This document shows positions 60,655 to 64,000 of a DNA stretch of 64,000 nt, piece by piece. Under the pieces are notes generated by a model. The model was not told where the DNA came from, did not search any database, and saw nothing but the letters and a program-made list of their open reading frames with translations. The first letter of the stretch is position 1, and the number at the start of each line of letters is the position of its first letter. The position numbers were made by a program, and so were the translations under genes. Source of the stretch: Zhengitettix transpicula (taxonomy: Eukaryota; Arthropoda; Insecta; Orthoptera; Tetrigidae); the NCBI GenBank assembly GCA_037074705.1, contig CM073594.1, positions 62,120,509-62,184,508 of the forward strand, written 5' to 3'.

Positions 60655-60710
60655 ATTTTTCACGTGATGAAGACCCAAATTAGGGACAAAACGTTATGTT
60701 ATACTCTTTT
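60655..60710 (+). repeat. GTGATGAAGACCC...GGGACAAAACGTT motif
   Basis: CACGTGATGAAGACCCAAAT is followed by TAGGGACAAAACGTTATG. A CCC/GGG stem sits between GATGA and AAACGTT, as in the fold-back group, but GAAA is changed to CAAA and CTGA to GTGA, so catalysis is unlikely even if the original was a ribozyme. Confidence 0.4.
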
Positions 60711-61985
60711 AATTGTATTAATTGCATTGTAGGGGTCCAAGGGTTTTCTATTTCATTTTATCTTTTCCTTCCAGTTATAAAATTCGTTTCTTTTCTTATT
60801 TACTTCAGTTTCTTGATTCAATTTTTTCCAGGTCCTATCCAGTTCTACATAATTATTTGTCGTTTCAGTGACATCTTATAGCGATGGATGTGTGTCCACG
60901 GTCCACTGGAGAACTATTCTCAATGTGGGTTTCTTTTCATCTGCTTTCACTCTTTACCCAGGGTCTCATTATCTCCGCCCTGATAGATCCCTAACCCCAT
61001 TTTTCGTAACCGCATTGCACTTTTAAATCCTTCAAGGTACATTTTTTCCCCTTTTGTCTGACTGTCGCAAGCACTTCACCAACTTCAGATTGTTCTCGCC
61101 GTAAAGGGATAAATTCCGTCTCTGATTCCTAGGATTCCTAAATACTTAAAGTGAATGACAATTTACAATAGTATTCAGTCAACTGTTTTTTAAGAGGCAT
61201 ACCCTCCTCAGCTATTTGTTATAATGATCTAAATATTTTTAATGAGAAGAAATGGACGAGACTAAGAAAACCGAAAATAGAATACTGATGTCAGATCAAT
61301 TTTTAAACCGTAGAATATGAGGAATATGTTTTTTACCAGCATGTGAAATGTTGTAATGGCGAGTTTAACGAAATTATTTAATACAATTGACGATAAATGG
61401 GTAGGACAAATGTGACGTGACAGATGAATCTGAGTATCATGGGTCAAAATTAGGAAGTAAACATAATTGTGAAACTGAGATTTGGGTTATTCATCTTAAT
61501 CAACAGTAAATAATAGCTTTAGTTGTCTCAAAATTTTGTTGTTGTTGCATACTTCTGTGTGGTATTTTTTTTGATTTGCGTATTTCTTGTTTAGAGGACT
61601 CAAGGGATCAATATATTGGTAGTGCGATTAACATTAGGAGACAACGGTGGTTTCCGCGTGGAAGGGAGAGAAGCTTATCACAAATAAACGTGATCGCTGA
61701 AAATATATACTGCGACTGTTCGGCAAAGCTGCTTGTGCCGATCTCCATTTTGAGCGTTCTGCTTACTTGGTGGACTTAATGTAACACTATCAGCGGGGAA
61801 TAACAGCCTAGTAACTTCCATTTTTAATAGGACTATAATTCGAAGTCTCCTTCGGTTGGGAAGTACTGAGAGGTTAATTAATTCTAGACGTCGTAAATAG
61901 TCCACAAGTTGTCACAAATTTTCTGTTATTTATTTTACTTTAAGCCGCAGCGGTGACTTGGAATGTAAATAATCCCATTTCGGAT
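60711..61985. other. Gene-free DNA
   Basis: No supported gene. Open frames at 60696-60881, 61262-61447 and 61576-61905 overlap on both strands and show no family resemblance. Confidence 0.35.
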
Positions 61986-61987
61986 CA

Positions 61988-62872
61988 ATTCCCATTGGAA
62001 TAGTCGGCCAGCTGCCTCCTAAATTGGTAGAGGCACGGAGAATGGAATGCTGCGTCCCCACAGCAAACTCCTCTCCCGCTATCGGAAGGGCGTGGGACAA
62101 GTACACAATGCCCGACCTACCTGATGCGGTTTTTCTAGAGTTTGTCCTGCATTACTTTTAGGCGAATGCCGGGTAGGATACTTAAAATATAGCCCGAAGG
62201 CCCTGGTTAACCCTTGGCTACCTTCCTCTACCCTTCCACATCCCCCCTTTCAAATACATTCCTATGCTATTAAAGGGGAGTTGCCACCATGTGGATTACC
62301 CACATGTAGCGTGTTACCTAAAAAAAACAAAAAAAACAGCCAGATGGGGAAGGTATGCAAGGGCTATTATCTCGTAGGCAGTAACTGCGAGGGATGTTCT
62401 CTCGCAGGCAGAACCTTGTACGAGAGACAGGAAGGGGCTGCCTTTGGGGATGCCTTTTCCTCTCTCCGGTTTTGAACTAAGGTTCCCACAAGCCAAGGCA
62501 CCTAGGCCTGTTTCGAGAGGTGTATGTTCTCGGGTCTCAGACCTTGGGCATACTGTAAGAGTTGTTCGCTGTTTCCATTGGAACAGTCGGCCAGCTGCCT
62601 CCTAAACTGGGAATGCTGCGAACCCACAACAAACTCCTCTACTGCTATCGGGAGGGTGTGGGACAAGTACCCAATGCCCCACCTACCTGATGCAGGTTTT
62701 TCTAGGGTTTTCTCTGCATTACTTTTAGGCGAATGCTGGTTAGGATCCTTAAACTATAGCCCGGGGGCCGTAGTTAACCCTTTGCTACCCTCCTCTACCT
62801 TTCCGCATCCCCCCTTTCAAATCCCTTCCTATGCTATTAAAGGAGAGTTTCCACCATGTGGAAAAACAGCCA
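61988..62872 (+). repeat. ~570-bp satellite, cluster 4 (about 1.5 units)
   Basis: It enters a unit at TTCCCATTGGAATAGTCGGC and passes the unit boundary AGCCCGAAGGCCCTGG (about 62190). It then carries the A-run (about 62320), the paired hairpins (about 62360-62410) and a second boundary AGCCCGGGGGCCGTAG (about 62758), and stops near 62870. Boundary spacing is about 568. The adjoining sequence is the CpG-rich promoter-like region. Confidence 0.85.
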
Positions 62873-62879
62873 GGTGGTA

Positions 62880-63300
62880 AGGTATGGATTCGCGAATAGG
62901 GTGACCGTGAGTATGCCGAGCTGTCTTGCGCAGGGTATAAATTACATTCGGGTTTGTGTGTCGGAGGTCCGGGGCGGCTGATTTAGGTACGATTACGAGC
63001 TGATAACCAACGGCTGTCGGCCGACCAGGTAAGTAGGTGAGAGTGACGTCACGGGGCCGCACGCAATCGATACGCACAGTGTGTCTGGTCGCCCGGTGAT
63101 TTGCCAAGGATAAAAACCGTCGGCCGATCCTTGGGAATGAGGGGGCCTATTTAATCGTACCCCTCCCCTCTCCTCCAACCAGTAATTTTCCCGCCCAAAC
63201 GAGACAGTTTTACCGCATGAAAAATTCCGTTGACGTCACGATGACGTCAGGTAAACTGGGCGGAACCCGATAAGTAAACTAAACGAGGAAAGAAATATGA
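62880..63300 (+). promoter_or_regulatory. CpG-rich promoter-like region with TATA, CREs and a donor
   Basis: A TATA-like GGGTATAAATT (62933-62943) is followed 90 bases on by a strong donor (GACCAG|GTAAGT, exon end 63028), consistent with a short 5' non-coding exon. Perfect TGACGTCA sites lie at 63044, 63231 and 63242, plus CCCGCCC at about 63190. Composition is strongly GC/CpG-rich against AT-rich DNA on the right. No coding exon of a downstream gene is seen before the window ends. Confidence 0.4.
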
Positions 63301-64000
63301 GGATCGTTGGGAGGCTAATAGCAGTTCTGCTGCTGACAATTATCTAACTGAACTCGGAGGAAAAATATACATTTATTTCCGAGAAAACTCGCCCATCGAA
63401 TAAACGGGAATTGCGTAACGAAAACAGAACAACCTACAATTTCAAACGGTTTTACAACTTGGGGAAAAGAAACATATCAATACAGCGTTTCGGTAATCGT
63501 AAAATCATTACTACTACGTCAATTCAACTGTTAGCAAAATTGTATTTGAAATGAGGAATACAAATTAAATTAATAGGGAGAGTGTAACCATGAAAGATCA
63601 CGCACTCCCAAAAGATCTATATCTCCTGATGAGTAATACTTATTATATAATGGGAAGGTGGTCGTTAAATAAAATTTGTTTAAACATGGCATCATAAGGA
63701 AATTAATTCATTTAAATTTAACACAAATGGACAACAATTAAATATTTTTTTTAAAAAAACTTAAGCGTTCTTACACATTATAATCCATTAAAAACTCTCA
63801 GCCATATCTTAGCTGGCTCCTTGAACATGTTAAAAATAACAGGAAAACAAGACTTCTCAATTTTTACTGTGATAGTCTCGCTCAAGCAAGTAACATTTGA
63901 TTCTGTAGACATCTGCCATGGAGGATGGGTTCTTTGAGTACCCAGACCACAGCCAATAATACCTGTGCAATTTCAGAGGCTACGGAAAAGGCGAAACTTC
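63301..64000. other. Gene-free right edge
   Basis: AT-rich DNA with no gene or known repeat recognised. If the promoter-like region to the left is real, this would be its first intron. Confidence 0.3.

Overview
The window is nuclear DNA from an animal. Its coding exons are short, split by GT-AG introns and AT-rich, and the encoded proteins match families found across metazoans. The Mo25 sequence looks most arthropod-like to me (for example its C-terminal [20 protein letters not shown] stretch). A chelicerate or other AT-rich arthropod is my best guess, but the species cannot be fixed from this window.

The left 28.7 kb is gene-dense and holds four genes in two divergent pairs. A minus-strand gene (start codon 7077, running off the left edge) resembles the N-terminal half of a SENP1/2-type SUMO protease. 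About 1 kb away, the plus-strand gene for Mo25/CAB39 (8068-10957, 7 coding exons, 336 aa) is read the other way. It converges on NAA35/MAK10, the auxiliary subunit of the NatC N-terminal acetyltransferase (22433 down to 13524, 13 exons, 727 aa, one likely GC-AG intron). NAA35 is divergent from a FAM219-family gene (24868-28066, 4 coding exons, 196 aa), whose start is preceded by a perfect CRE (TGACGTCA). All four models were built by hand; each keeps frame across every junction I give.

The right 35 kb (about 28.7-64 kb) has no gene I can identify and is dominated by repeats. These are: fold-back elements whose arms carry a CTGAnGA...GAAA core resembling a hammerhead ribozyme; three related LTR-like elements flanked by TA-rich DNA; a roughly 570-bp tandem repeat with paired hairpins, in four clusters; an almost perfect ATATCT array of about 100 copies; two MITE-like families that also sit in the introns of the left half; and a tandem ~250-bp repeat starting at a GTTGCCCGGGTT motif. 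Among them are CpG-rich islands (39.07-39.6, 55.5-55.87 and 62.9-63.3 kb) with CRE sites and good splice donors. They could be promoters or first exons of genes whose bodies I do not see.

The genes do not form one pathway: one is a kinase scaffold, one a co-translational acetylation subunit, one a likely SUMO protease and one of unknown role. No CRISPR array, operon, rRNA gene or intact tRNA gene was found.
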